Assembly (NCBI GenBank): GCA_964632305.1 | Contig: CAZWBR010000003.1 | Coordinates: forward strand, 1 to 64,000 | Source of the DNA: CAZWBR01 sp964632305 | GTDB lineage: Bacteria > Bacteroidota > Bacteroidia > Bacteroidales > Prolixibacteraceae | Reading direction: 5' to 3' | DNA: 64,000 nucleotides | In this document: piece by piece, positions 25,962 through 34,575 of the stretch | Layout of the letters: each line of letters begins with the position of its first letter | Position numbering within the stretch: the stretch's first letter is position 1 | Program-made: the position numbers and the translations under genes | Notes under the pieces: model-generated | Seen by the model: only the letters and a program-made list of their open reading frames with translations | Database searches by the model: none | Told to the model about the DNA's origin: nothing

Positions 25962-27530
25962 ATGAATACATTTGCTTTAGGCCTGATCGTAGTAATCTAT
26001 TTATTAGCAATAACCTATCTGGGATTTAAAGGATATAAAGAGACCAAGACGGCGAGCGATTACCTGCTGGCCGGACGTCAGACCCATCCTTTTGTAATGG
26101 CCATGTCGTATGGCGCCACGTTTATCTCCACCTCCGCGATTGTCGGATTTGGGGGGATGGCCGCGGTCTATGGCATGGGGCTGATGTGGCTCACCTTTCT
26201 GAATATTTTTATCGGCATTTTCCTCGCCTTTGTCTTCTTTGGGAGGAAGACGCGCCGGATGGGTTTCCATCTTGGGGCGCACAGCTTTCCCGAGTTTTTA
26301 GGCAGACGGTTCCGTTCTGACAAGATCCAGATGATCAGCGGGATTATCATCTTCGTGGCCATGCCGCTTTACGCCGCGGTGGTTTTAATTGGCGGAGCCC
26401 GTTTTATGGAGAGCATCTTTGATATGGATTTCGGGGTAGCCCTGTCGTTTTTCACCGTGATTATCGCGGCTTATGTGATAGCCGGCGGACTGAAAGGGGT
26501 GATGTACACCGACGCTCTGCAGGGAGCGATCATGTTCTTCGGGATGTTTTTCCTGTTATACATGACTTATGATAAGATAGGAGGATTTACCTCAGCCCAT
26601 CAGCAGCTGACCGACATGATCAATCTTGTTCCGGAAAAGCTCAAGGAGATGGGCCATCAGGGCTGGACCGCTTATCCTGCCTTTAACTCAACCTGGTGGT
26701 GGGTCCTTACTACCAATATTATTCTTGGCGTGGGGATCGGTGTTTTGGCCCAGCCTCAATTAGTGGTTCGTTTCATGACCGTCAAGAGCGATCGCGAGTT
26801 GAACCGTGCGGTATTTATCGGGGCATTGTTTATTTTCGTGGCTACCGGTTTTATCTACACGGTAGGATCACTGACCAACGTCTATTTTTACCGTGAGACC
26901 GGGAAGCTGGCCCAGGAGGCGGCAGGGGGAAATATCGATTCGATCATCCCGGCCTTTATTAACGCGGCCTTACCCCCGTGGTTTGTCTATATTTTCATGC
27001 TGACACTTTTGTCGGCGGCTATGTCAACACTGAGTTCCCAATTCCATGTGATGGGCACTTCGCTGGGGCGTGACTTCCTGGAAAAGATCATCACCAAAGG
27101 GAAATACAGCACGGTTTTGATTACCCGTGTGGCCATCGTTATTTCCATTATCATCGCCATGATTATTGGCTACGAATTACCGGGGAGTATCGTTGCCCGC
27201 GGGACGGCCATCTTCTTCGGGGTATGTGCAGCAGCTTTCCTTCCCGCCTATATCGCCGCGATCTATTGGAAGCGGGCCAACTCGAAAGCCGTCCTTTACA
27301 GCATATTAACCGGAATGGTCGTTAGCGTGTTCTGGCTGGCCTTTATGCATAAAGCAGAGTCTGATCCGCTGGGTATTTGCCAGGCGTTGTTTGGAAAACC
27401 AACATTGGCCGACACCTTTCCATGGGCAATCATCGATCCGATCGTGATCGCTTTCCCGATTTCGGCGATAGTGCTGGTGGTTGGTTCGCTGATCAAGCCG
27501 GAAGATCCGCATCCTTCGGTGAAGTTTTAG
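25962..27530 (+). CDS. sodium:solute symporter (SSS family)
   Basis: The 522-residue inner-membrane protein has about 13 hydrophobic helices and the SSS-family segment GGLKGVMYTDALQGAIMFFGM (about 170-190). DYLLAGRQTHPFVMAMSYGATFIS near the N-terminus is typical of the Na+-binding region. It imports a small organic solute with Na+. Its substrate is not readable from sequence; the operon (porin, aryl-CoA ligase, ACT sensor) suggests an aryl or other carboxylic acid. No terminator was recognised after it. Confidence 0.92.
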   Translation: MNTFALGLIVVIYLLAITYLGFKGYKETKTASDYLLAGRQTHPFVMAMSYGATFISTSAIVGFGGMAAVYGMGLMWLTFLNIFIGIFLAFVFFGRKTRRMGFHLGAHSFPEFLGRRFRSDKIQMISGIIIFVAMPLYAAVVLIGGARFMESIFDMDFGVALSFFTVIIAAYVIAGGLKGVMYTDALQGAIMFFGMFFLLYMTYDKIGGFTSAHQQLTDMINLVPEKLKEMGHQGWTAYPAFNSTWWWVLTTNIILGVGIGVLAQPQLVVRFMTVKSDRELNRAVFIGALFIFVATGFIYTVGSLTNVYFYRETGKLAQEAAGGNIDSIIPAFINAALPPWFVYIFMLTLLSAAMSTLSSQFHVMGTSLGRDFLEKIITKGKYSTVLITRVAIVISIIIAMIIGYELPGSIVARGTAIFFGVCAAAFLPAYIAAIYWKRANSKAVLYSILTGMVVSVFWLAFMHKAESDPLGICQALFGKPTLADTFPWAIIDPIVIAFPISAIVLVVGSLIKPEDPHPSVKF

Positions 27531-27670
27531 GGTTATGAGCCCCCTGGAAAGGAGAAGGCCCAGGCAAAGGCCTTAAGATTAAGGATAAAGAAAAATGGTT
27601 GAAACGAAAGAAAAATTACAAGTCGGAAAAGTAAGAAGGTAAAGAAGCGGGAAAATCAGTCGTGAAAAAA

Positions 27671-27701
27671 TTGATGGTTCACTTAGTCCTCCGTACTTTT
27701 G
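27671..27701 (+). promoter_or_regulatory. promoter of paaK copy 2
   Basis: TTG at 27671-27673 and TACTTTTG at 27694-27701 are separated by 20 bases. This agrees well with the Bacteroidota -33/-7 pattern. The start codon is 32 bases further on. Confidence 0.65.
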
Positions 27702-27732
27702 AAGGCTGTTATATAGAATAAAAAATAGGATT

Positions 27733-29031
27733 ATGATCTGGAATGAGAAAATAGAATGTGCCAGCCGTGAAGAGATGCGGGCCATTCAGTCGGAAAGATT
27801 GTGCGATACGGTCCGAAGGATCTATCACAATGTTCCTTCCTATCGGAAGAAGATGCAGGAAGTTGGTCTGACGCCCGGGGATATTCGCGGGATTGAGGAT
27901 CTGCATAAGTTGCCGTTTACCACGAAGATTGACCTGCGCGACAATTATCCATTCGGTCTGTTCACCGTTCCAATGAGCGAGATCGTTCGTTTGCACGCCT
28001 CTTCGGGCACCACCGGGAAACCTACCGTGGTGGGTTATACCCGTAAAGATATTCAGATGTGGGCCGAGGTAGTGTCCCGTTCTTTATGTATGGCCGGGGT
28101 TCACCGCAACGACATTGTACAGATCGCTTACGGGTACGGACTTTTCACCGGGGGTCTCGGTATTCACTACGGCACGGAAAATCTGGGAGCTTCGGTCATC
28201 CCGATTTCGGGCGGGAATACCAGCAAGCAGATCCAGCTGATGCAGGATTTCGGAAGCTCCGTTATATGCTGTACCCCGTCCTATGCCCTCAATATTGCTG
28301 AAGTTTTACGAGATATGAAGATCGCTCCCGAGAGTCTGAAACTACGGGTCGGGATCTTCGGAGCTGAACCGTGGTCGGAAGCGATGCGGAAGGAAGTTGA
28401 ATCGAAACTCCATATCAAAGCGATCGATATTTACGGGTTGAGTGAGATTGTCGGGCCGGGAGTCTCCTGCGAATGTGAGTCTCAGTGTGGGATGCACATT
28501 AACGAGGACCATTTCCTGCCTGAGATCATTAGTCCGGAGACCCTTCAACCGGTCGCTCCCGGCGAAATCGGGGAACTGGTCTTTACCACCATCACCAAGG
28601 AGGGAATCCCGTTAATCCGTTACCGGACCCGCGACCTGACCCGCCTGATTTACGACAAATGCGAATGTGGCCGTACCCTGGTCCGCATGGAGAAATGTAA
28701 AGGCCGGAGCGACGATATGCTGATCATCCGCGGGGTCAATGTCTTCCCGTCGCAGATTGAAACGGTCCTCCTCCAGATGAGCGAAGTGGAACCGCACTAC
28801 CTGATGATCGTTGAACGTGAAGGCACGCTGGATACCTTAACCCTGATGGTCGAAGTACAGGAACAGTTCTTCTCCGATGAGGTGAAGAAACTACAGGAGT
28901 TGCGGATGAAAATCACCCGTAATCTGGAGAGCGTACTGGGCATCTCGGTCAACGTTAAGCTGGTTGAACCGAAGACCATCGAACGTACAGCCGGTAAGGC
29001 GCAGCGGGTGATCGACAAACGGAAGATTTAG
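27733..29031 (+). CDS. paaK: phenylacetate-CoA ligase, copy 2
   Basis: The 432-residue protein is a paralogue of the ligase at 24.0 kb and exactly the same length. It has HASSGTTGKPTVVGYTRKD, AIDIYGLSEIVGPGVSCE, PLIRYRTRDLTRL and CKGRSDDMLIIRG. Two cysteines in DKCECGRTL match the metal-type loop in copy 1. Divergence between copies is large enough to suggest different acyl substrates, for example phenylacetate against indoleacetate. It has its own promoter and is followed 90 bases later by its own ACT gene. Confidence 0.93.
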   Translation: MIWNEKIECASREEMRAIQSERLCDTVRRIYHNVPSYRKKMQEVGLTPGDIRGIEDLHKLPFTTKIDLRDNYPFGLFTVPMSEIVRLHASSGTTGKPTVVGYTRKDIQMWAEVVSRSLCMAGVHRNDIVQIAYGYGLFTGGLGIHYGTENLGASVIPISGGNTSKQIQLMQDFGSSVICCTPSYALNIAEVLRDMKIAPESLKLRVGIFGAEPWSEAMRKEVESKLHIKAIDIYGLSEIVGPGVSCECESQCGMHINEDHFLPEIISPETLQPVAPGEIGELVFTTITKEGIPLIRYRTRDLTRLIYDKCECGRTLVRMEKCKGRSDDMLIIRGVNVFPSQIETVLLQMSEVEPHYLMIVEREGTLDTLTLMVEVQEQFFSDEVKKLQELRMKITRNLESVLGISVNVKLVEPKTIERTAGKAQRVIDKRKI

Positions 29032-29121
29032 CCGTTAGCCATTGGCTATTGGCCGCTAAAAGCCAACAGCTAATGGTAATTTTCATAAAATTTACTATCT
29101 TGCTATTAAAAATACAGAGCT

Positions 29122-29547
29122 ATGCTGATCAAACAACTTTCTGTTTTTCTCGAGAATAAATCGGGACGTTTGACAGAGGTGTCAAATATCCTGGGGAATG
29201 CCGGGATAAATATGTCGGCTTTTACAGTAGCTGACACATCGGAGTTTGGAATCCTGCGATTGATCGTCTCCGATCATGAGAGAGCCCTGAAGGAACTTCG
29301 GGAGAACTCCTTCTCGGTGAGCCTGACCGATGTGATCTGTCTCAACTGTCCCAATGAGCCGGGCGCGATGGCCAAGGCTTTACAGATATTGTCGGACAAT
29401 GAGGTCTCAATCGAATACCTTTATGCCTATTCGGTCGGGGAGTCGGCCAACGTGGTGCTGAAGCCCGATAACATCGGTAAATGTATCAAAGTCTTACAGG
29501 AACATCAGATGGATCTGGTGAAGGCCAGCGATCTTTACAAAATCTGA
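29122..29547 (+). CDS. double ACT-domain protein, copy 2
   Basis: The 141-residue protein has two ACT domains, beginning LIKQLSVFLENKSGRLTEVSNIL and, in the second half, VICLNCPNEPGAMAKALQIL. It is homologous to the ACT protein at 25.3 kb. A strong terminator follows directly, so paaK2 and this gene form a separate unit from pheA downstream. A role as amino-acid sensor for the ligase is inferred from the repeated pairing. Confidence 0.88.
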   Translation: MLIKQLSVFLENKSGRLTEVSNILGNAGINMSAFTVADTSEFGILRLIVSDHERALKELRENSFSVSLTDVICLNCPNEPGAMAKALQILSDNEVSIEYLYAYSVGESANVVLKPDNIGKCIKVLQEHQMDLVKASDLYKI

Positions 29548-29569
29548 AAGCCATATTTTTATCATTATG

Positions 29570-29597
29570 AATCCCGGAAAATCCGGGATTTTTATTT
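29570..29597 (+). terminator. rho-independent terminator after the second ACT gene
   Basis: A perfect 9-bp stem AATCCCGGA / TCCGGGATT (29570-29578 with 29582-29590, loop AAA) runs into a T-rich tract TTTTTATTT. It lies 22 bases after the stop codon and separates paaK2-ACT from pheA. Confidence 0.85.
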
Positions 29598-29616
29598 ACA
29601 TTGCGTCAAAATTGAG

Positions 29617-30477
29617 ATGAAAAAGATCAAAAATTTGAACAAAGTGAAGAAAATTTCAATACAGGGAATCAAAGGTTCTTTTCACGAAGATGCAGCCCGA
29701 AAGTATTTCGGGGATGAGGTGGAGATCGTGGAATGCCGTACTTTCCGAAAAGTGTGTGAGATGCTCGATCGTGACGAGGTCGATTACGCGGTAATGGCCA
29801 TCGAGAATTCCATTGCCGGGAGTCTGCTGGAAAATTATGCCCTGCTCCGGGATTTTCACCTGCGGATCATCGGCGAGATCTATCTGCATATCCAGATGAA
29901 CCTGATGGTTTATCCGGGCACCAATCCTGAAAATATCCGGGAGATCCACTCCCACCCCATCGCACTGAAGCAGTGTGCCGAATTTATTGATCACCGTTTC
30001 GGGGCGATCAAGCTACGCGAGAAAAGCGACACGGCAGGAGCAGCCAAAGAGCTCTCCGAAGAGAAGTATGATTATGCCGCAGCCATTGGCAACGAACGCT
30101 CGGCCGAGATCTATGGACTGGAGATCATCGAACGGGGAATTGAGACCAACAAACGCAATTACACCCGTTTTCTCGTTCTGTCCAAAAAATCGGTGCCGAA
30201 TGAGGAGTCCAATAAAGCTTCGTTATCGTTCAAGTGCGGCCATTACTACGGAGCATTGGCTAAGGTACTGACCCTTTTTGCCGAGCACCGGATCAACCTG
30301 ACCAAGATACAGTCGATCCCGGTTATCGGCAAACCGAACGAGTATTCGTTTCATGTCGATATTGAATACGATTCGGTAGAGAATTACGAACGGGCCATCC
30401 ACCAGGTTTTGAAGAACGTATCGAGTTTGGCTATCCTGGGGGAATACAAGAAGGGAGATATTGATTTACACAATTAA
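29617..30477 (+). CDS. pheA: prephenate dehydratase with ACT domain
   Basis: The 286-residue enzyme converts prephenate to phenylpyruvate, the precursor of phenylalanine. The catalytic domain (about 12-190) has IQGIKGSFHEDAARKYF, DYAVMAIENSIAGSL and the signature TNKRNYTRFLVL, containing the catalytic Thr-Arg-Phe. The C-terminal ACT domain (about 200-280) has GALAKVLTLFAEHRINLTKIQS, which binds Phe for feedback control. There is no chorismate mutase domain. It begins a run of closely spaced plus-strand genes with flavodoxin and an aminotransferase, which can complete phenylpyruvate to phenylalanine. Confidence 0.95.
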   Translation: MKKIKNLNKVKKISIQGIKGSFHEDAARKYFGDEVEIVECRTFRKVCEMLDRDEVDYAVMAIENSIAGSLLENYALLRDFHLRIIGEIYLHIQMNLMVYPGTNPENIREIHSHPIALKQCAEFIDHRFGAIKLREKSDTAGAAKELSEEKYDYAAAIGNERSAEIYGLEIIERGIETNKRNYTRFLVLSKKSVPNEESNKASLSFKCGHYYGALAKVLTLFAEHRINLTKIQSIPVIGKPNEYSFHVDIEYDSVENYERAIHQVLKNVSSLAILGEYKKGDIDLHN

Positions 30478-30489
30478 ATAATTTGCATC

Positions 30490-31008
30490 ATGGAAAAAAT
30501 AGCTGTTTTTTTCGGACCCAAAAGCGGAGCCGTCCACCGTGTTGCGAAATTGGTTGCCGCAAGAATCGGAAATAAAGAGTCTGAATTGATCCCTATCTCG
30601 GAAGCCACCGTTGAGGATCTGAAGAGGTATGACAAGATTATTTTCGGAATATCAACCATTGGCCGCGATACCTGGGACCAAAAGTTCAGTAATACTGATT
30701 GGACCAATTTTTTTCCGGTTGTCAGCAATTTTGATTTCACCGGCAAGAAAGTAGCCATCTTCGGACTAGGCGATCATATCACCTATGCCTATCATTTCGT
30801 CGATTCCATGGGGCAACTGGCCAAGAAAGTGATAGCCAACGGAGGCCAACTGCTTGGCAAAGTCAGTCCTGAGGGTTATACCTTTCAGGATTCCGAAGCC
30901 CTTGCAGGCGGAGAGTTTGTTGGCTTGCCCGTAGACGAAGATTTTGAATCGGACCTCACCGATGAACGGGTTACCAACTGGGTGAATCAGTTATTGAAGG
31001 AATTTTAA
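30490..31008 (+). CDS. flavodoxin with atypical FMN-phosphate loop
   Basis: The 172-residue flavodoxin has the long-chain fold. The usual N-terminal phosphate loop (S/T-x-T-G-x-T) is replaced by FGPKSGAVHRVAK. The later isoalloxazine loops are recognisable (GISTIGRDTWDQKF; FGLGDHITYAYHFVDSMG). It would carry electrons at low potential in the cytoplasm. It lies 12 bases after pheA and 7 before the aminotransferase, pointing to service in 2-oxoacid or aromatic metabolism rather than general housekeeping. The altered loop makes FMN affinity uncertain. Confidence 0.85.
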   Translation: MEKIAVFFGPKSGAVHRVAKLVAARIGNKESELIPISEATVEDLKRYDKIIFGISTIGRDTWDQKFSNTDWTNFFPVVSNFDFTGKKVAIFGLGDHITYAYHFVDSMGQLAKKVIANGGQLLGKVSPEGYTFQDSEALAGGEFVGLPVDEDFESDLTDERVTNWVNQLLKEF

Positions 31009-31015
31009 TATTATA

Positions 31016-32335
31016 ATGAAAAATACACCGATCAACTGCGAAATAGTAGAACGTAAGATCGCAGAGCTTGAAGTACCCGAGATCGGGAATGCCTCGATCA
31101 GGGAAATTGTTCAGTTAGTCAGCACGATAGAAGCGGCTACCGGAGAGAAGTATGTCCGCATGGAGATGGGTATCCCCGGCTTACCGCCCGCGAAGGTGGG
31201 GATAGAAGCCGAGATAGAGGCGCTAAGGAAGAACGTGGCCTCGATCTATCCGCCTATTGATGGCATCAAAGAGTTAAAAGCGGAAGCTTCACGTTTTGTG
31301 AAGCTTTTTATGAATATTGAGGTTAAGCCGGAGGGGTGTGTACCGACCGTTGGGTCGATGGAAGGCAGTTATGCCACCTTCCTGGTGGCCGGTGCCTGCC
31401 GCAAAGAGCGCGATACCACCCTGTTTATCGATCCGGGTTTTCCGGTCCAGAAACAGCAGATGTGGGTCATGGGGCAGAAATACGAAACCTTTGACGTGTT
31501 CGATTTCCGCGGTCCCAAACTGCGCGACAAGCTGGAATCGTATCTGTCAAAAGGAAATATTAACAGCATCGTCTATTCCAATCCCAACAACCCGGCCTGG
31601 ATCTGCCTCAACGAAGAGGAGCTTCAGATCATCGGTGACCTGGCGAACAAATACGATGTGGTAGTGGTTGAGGACCTGGCCTATTTCGCGATGGACTTCC
31701 GTCGCGATCTGTCGAAGCCGGGTGTTCCCCCTTACCAGGCCTCGGTGGCTAACTATACCGGGAACTATGTCTTAATGATCTCCAGCTCCAAGGTGTTCTC
31801 CTATGCCGGACAACGTATCGGGGTACTGGTGATTTCCGATGCCCTCTATCACCGTCACTTCCCTAATCTGGAAGAGCGGCTCAAGGTACACGGGTTTGGC
31901 AATGCAGTGGTTCATCGCGCTCTTTACTCGCTGACCTCGGGGACCTCCCACTCTTCGCAACATGCCCTGGCAGCCATGTTTAAAGCCGCCAACGACGGAG
32001 TCTATAACTTCGTTGAAGAGATCAAGGAATATGGCGAAAAGGCCAAAGTGATGAAAAAACTCTTTATCGAGAACGGGTTTAATATTGTTTACGGAAATGA
32101 CCTCGACGAACCAATCGGCAACGGGTTTTATTTCACGATCGGCTATCCCGGGATGACCGGAGCCCAGCTATTGCATAATCTTCTTTATTACGGCATTAGC
32201 GCCATATCGTTAGGCAACACCGGGAGCGTAAAAGAGGGTCTGCGGGCCTGTGTGTCGCATGTGAGACGGGACCAGTTTGGCGACCTGGAAGCCAGATTAA
32301 AACAATTTAAAGCTGATTTTCCGGTAGAAAATTAA
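31016..32335 (+). CDS. PLP-dependent class I/II aminotransferase
   Basis: The 439-residue protein is a fold-type I aminotransferase. The PLP Lys is in ISSSKVFSYAGQRIGVL (about residue 260). YSNPNNPAWICLNEEEL carries the Asn that contacts the cofactor, and VVVVEDLAYFAMDF the Asp. Specific substrate is not readable. Its position between pheA/flavodoxin and a 2-oxoacid:ferredoxin oxidoreductase suggests an aromatic or branched-chain amino acid, interconverting phenylpyruvate-type oxoacids and amino acids. Confidence 0.9.
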   Translation: MKNTPINCEIVERKIAELEVPEIGNASIREIVQLVSTIEAATGEKYVRMEMGIPGLPPAKVGIEAEIEALRKNVASIYPPIDGIKELKAEASRFVKLFMNIEVKPEGCVPTVGSMEGSYATFLVAGACRKERDTTLFIDPGFPVQKQQMWVMGQKYETFDVFDFRGPKLRDKLESYLSKGNINSIVYSNPNNPAWICLNEEELQIIGDLANKYDVVVVEDLAYFAMDFRRDLSKPGVPPYQASVANYTGNYVLMISSSKVFSYAGQRIGVLVISDALYHRHFPNLEERLKVHGFGNAVVHRALYSLTSGTSHSSQHALAAMFKAANDGVYNFVEEIKEYGEKAKVMKKLFIENGFNIVYGNDLDEPIGNGFYFTIGYPGMTGAQLLHNLLYYGISAISLGNTGSVKEGLRACVSHVRRDQFGDLEARLKQFKADFPVEN

Positions 32336-32345
32336 GAATGGATGT

Positions 32346-32353
32346 TACTTTTG
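32346..32353 (+). promoter_or_regulatory. putative -7 box before the oxidoreductase genes
   Basis: TACTTTTG matches TAnnTTTG, 43 bases before the ferredoxin start. It lies in the only gap of more than 50 bases between pheA and the end of the run. It could give the oxidoreductase genes their own promoter. Confidence 0.45.
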
Positions 32354-32395
32354 TGACGTTTTTCGTAAACCAATAATAACAAACATCGACAAGAG

Positions 32396-32623
32396 ATGGC
32401 TAAAGTAATAGGAGCAGTAGTTGTTGATTCAGAATGTTGCAAGGGATGCAACCTGTGCGTGGTTGCCTGTCCGACACAAACCCTGGGTCTGAACCACAGC
32501 GTAAACAGTAAGGGATACCACTATTCCTATATGGAGAATCCCGAAAATTGCACCGGTTGTACCAATTGTTCCACCGTGTGCCCCGATAGCTGTATCACGG
32601 TTTACCGGGCAAGAGTCGAATAA
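32396..32623 (+). CDS. vorD: 2-oxoacid:ferredoxin oxidoreductase delta subunit (2x[4Fe-4S])
   Basis: The 75-residue ferredoxin-like protein has two CxxCxxCxxxCP motifs: CKGCNLCVVACP (near residue 15) and CTGCTNCSTVCP (near 53). It is the electron-transfer subunit of the four-part oxidoreductase that follows and passes electrons to soluble ferredoxin or flavodoxin. The symbol follows the VorB annotation of the next gene; KorD would be the alternative. Confidence 0.92.
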   Translation: MAKVIGAVVVDSECCKGCNLCVVACPTQTLGLNHSVNSKGYHYSYMENPENCTGCTNCSTVCPDSCITVYRARVE

Positions 32624-32649
32624 AAGATTAACAGCATAAAATCCTGAAT

Positions 32650-33735
32650 ATGGGAGAATTAAGATTAATGAAAGGTAACGAGGTCATTGCTGAGGCTGCA
32701 ATACGCTGTGGCTGTGATGCTTACTTCGGTTACCCTATTACGCCTCAGTCGGAAGTGATGGAGACCCTGATGGCCAACCGTCCATGGGAAGATACCGGGA
32801 TGGTCGTGCTTCAGGCTGAGAGTGAGGTTGCCTCTATCCATATGATCTATGGAGCGGCAGGGACAGGTAAAAAAGTGATGACCTCCTCCTCAAGCCCGGG
32901 CATCAGCCTGATGGCCGAAGGATTATCATATCTTGCAGGAGCAGAGTTGCCCTGTCTAATCGTGAACGTACAACGCGGCGGTCCGGGACTGGGCACCATA
33001 CAGCCGTCGCAGGCTGACTATAACCAGGCCACCAAAGGGGGTGGCCACGGCGACTATTCATTGTTGGTACTGGCACCGGCCTCGGTACAGGAGATGCACG
33101 ATTTTGTTGACCTTGGCTTCGAACTGGCCTTTAAATACCTCAATCCGGTAATGATCCTGGCTGACGGTGTTGTGGGCCAGATGATGGAAAAGGTTGAACT
33201 GATGGACCAGAAACCACGCTGGACCGACGAACAGATCAAAGCTATCTCGGGAAGCTGGGCCACGATCGGCAAGAGCAAGGATCGCAAAAAACATGTGATC
33301 ACTTCGCTGGAGCTCGACTCGGACATCATGGAGAACAACAATATCCGTCTTCAGGAAAAGTATCAGAAGATGAAGGAGAATGATGTTCGTTACGAGATGA
33401 TTGATTGCGAAGATGCTGATTATATATTGGTCGCCTTCGGATCTGCGGCCCGTATCTGCCAGAAGACGGTTCAGTTGGCCCGGAAGAAGGGAGTTAAAGT
33501 TGGATTATTGCGTCCGATCACCCTGTTCCCTTTCCCGGAAAAACCGATAGCCGAATTAGCGCAACGGGTTAAAGGCTTTTTGACGGTCGAATATAATGCC
33601 GGTCAAATGGTGAACGATGTGCGCCTGGCTGTGAATGGCAAGACGAAAGTGGAATACCATGGTCGGATGGGGGGTATCGTTCCTTCGCCCGACGAAGTGG
33701 AGAAGGCTTTGTATCAAAAACTGATAGGAGAATAG
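32650..33735 (+). CDS. vorB: 2-oxoacid:ferredoxin oxidoreductase alpha subunit, VorB type
   Basis: The 361-residue subunit has the CoA/substrate-binding alpha-chain features CDAYFGYPITPQSEVMETL, GKKVMTSSSSPGISLMAEGL and NVQRGGPGLGTIQPSQADY. This is the type annotated as 3-methyl-2-oxobutanoate (branched-chain) oxidoreductase. The complex oxidatively decarboxylates a 2-oxoacid to acyl-CoA with ferredoxin as acceptor, or runs in reverse. Aryl-pyruvates are a possible alternative substrate given the ligases nearby. Confidence 0.92.
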   Translation: MGELRLMKGNEVIAEAAIRCGCDAYFGYPITPQSEVMETLMANRPWEDTGMVVLQAESEVASIHMIYGAAGTGKKVMTSSSSPGISLMAEGLSYLAGAELPCLIVNVQRGGPGLGTIQPSQADYNQATKGGGHGDYSLLVLAPASVQEMHDFVDLGFELAFKYLNPVMILADGVVGQMMEKVELMDQKPRWTDEQIKAISGSWATIGKSKDRKKHVITSLELDSDIMENNNIRLQEKYQKMKENDVRYEMIDCEDADYILVAFGSAARICQKTVQLARKKGVKVGLLRPITLFPFPEKPIAELAQRVKGFLTVEYNAGQMVNDVRLAVNGKTKVEYHGRMGGIVPSPDEVEKALYQKLIGE

Positions 33736-33738
33736 TTT

Positions 33739-34551
33739 ATGGCTGAAGTAGCTGATAGAATAAAAGAACTGGTTAAACCGGAAAACCTGGTTTATTCCAA
33801 ATCACCGGTACTGCTTGATACTACGATGCATTATTGCCCCGGGTGCAGCCATGGGGTGGTGCATAAACTGATCGCGGAAACGATACAAGAGTTGGGCATT
33901 CAGGATCAGACCATCGGGGTATCGCCGGTTGGATGCGCCGTTTTCGCTTACAACTATATCGATATCGACTGGCAGGAAGCGGCTCACGGACGGGCCCCTG
34001 CGGTGGCCACCGGGATCAAACGGGTGATGCCCGATAAATATGTCTTCACCTATCAGGGTGACGGCGACCTCGCCGCTATTGGTACCGCTGAGACTTTTCA
34101 CGCGGTGAACCGTGGCGAGAATATCGTGATGATCTTTGTTAACAACGGAATATACGGGATGACGGGAGGACAGATGGCCCCGACCACCCTGCTTGGACAG
34201 GTAACAGCAACAACCCCTTACGGGCGTAACGTTGACCTGAACGGTTATCCTTTAAAGGTTACTGAACTGTTGGCTCAATTGCCTGGAGCAGCCTACGTGA
34301 CCCGTCAGAGCGTACAGACCCCGGCAGCAGTCCGTAAAGCCAAGAAGGCCATTAAGAAAGCCTTCGAACTCTCAGCCAGGAAAGTAGGAACCTCCTTCGT
34401 GGAGATCGTCTCCACCTGTAACTCGGGATGGAAGATGACCCCGGTTGAAGCCAACAAATGGATGGAAGAGAACATGTTCCCGTTCTATCCGTTAGGCGAC
34501 ATGAAAGACGGAGAAAAAGATTTGCCTGACCAGTATAAGATCCGTAGTTAA
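33739..34551 (+). CDS. vorA: 2-oxoacid:ferredoxin oxidoreductase beta (TPP) subunit
   Basis: The 270-residue chain binds thiamine diphosphate. MHYCPGCSHGVVHKLI carries cluster/TPP-region cysteines, and GDGDLAAIGTAETFHA followed by NNGIYGMTGGQMAPTT is the TPP-Mg motif. It follows vorB after 3 bases and forms the catalytic core with it. Confidence 0.93.
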   Translation: MAEVADRIKELVKPENLVYSKSPVLLDTTMHYCPGCSHGVVHKLIAETIQELGIQDQTIGVSPVGCAVFAYNYIDIDWQEAAHGRAPAVATGIKRVMPDKYVFTYQGDGDLAAIGTAETFHAVNRGENIVMIFVNNGIYGMTGGQMAPTTLLGQVTATTPYGRNVDLNGYPLKVTELLAQLPGAAYVTRQSVQTPAAVRKAKKAIKKAFELSARKVGTSFVEIVSTCNSGWKMTPVEANKWMEENMFPFYPLGDMKDGEKDLPDQYKIRS

Positions 34552-34575
34552 TCACTTTGCAAAACTGAAAAGACG

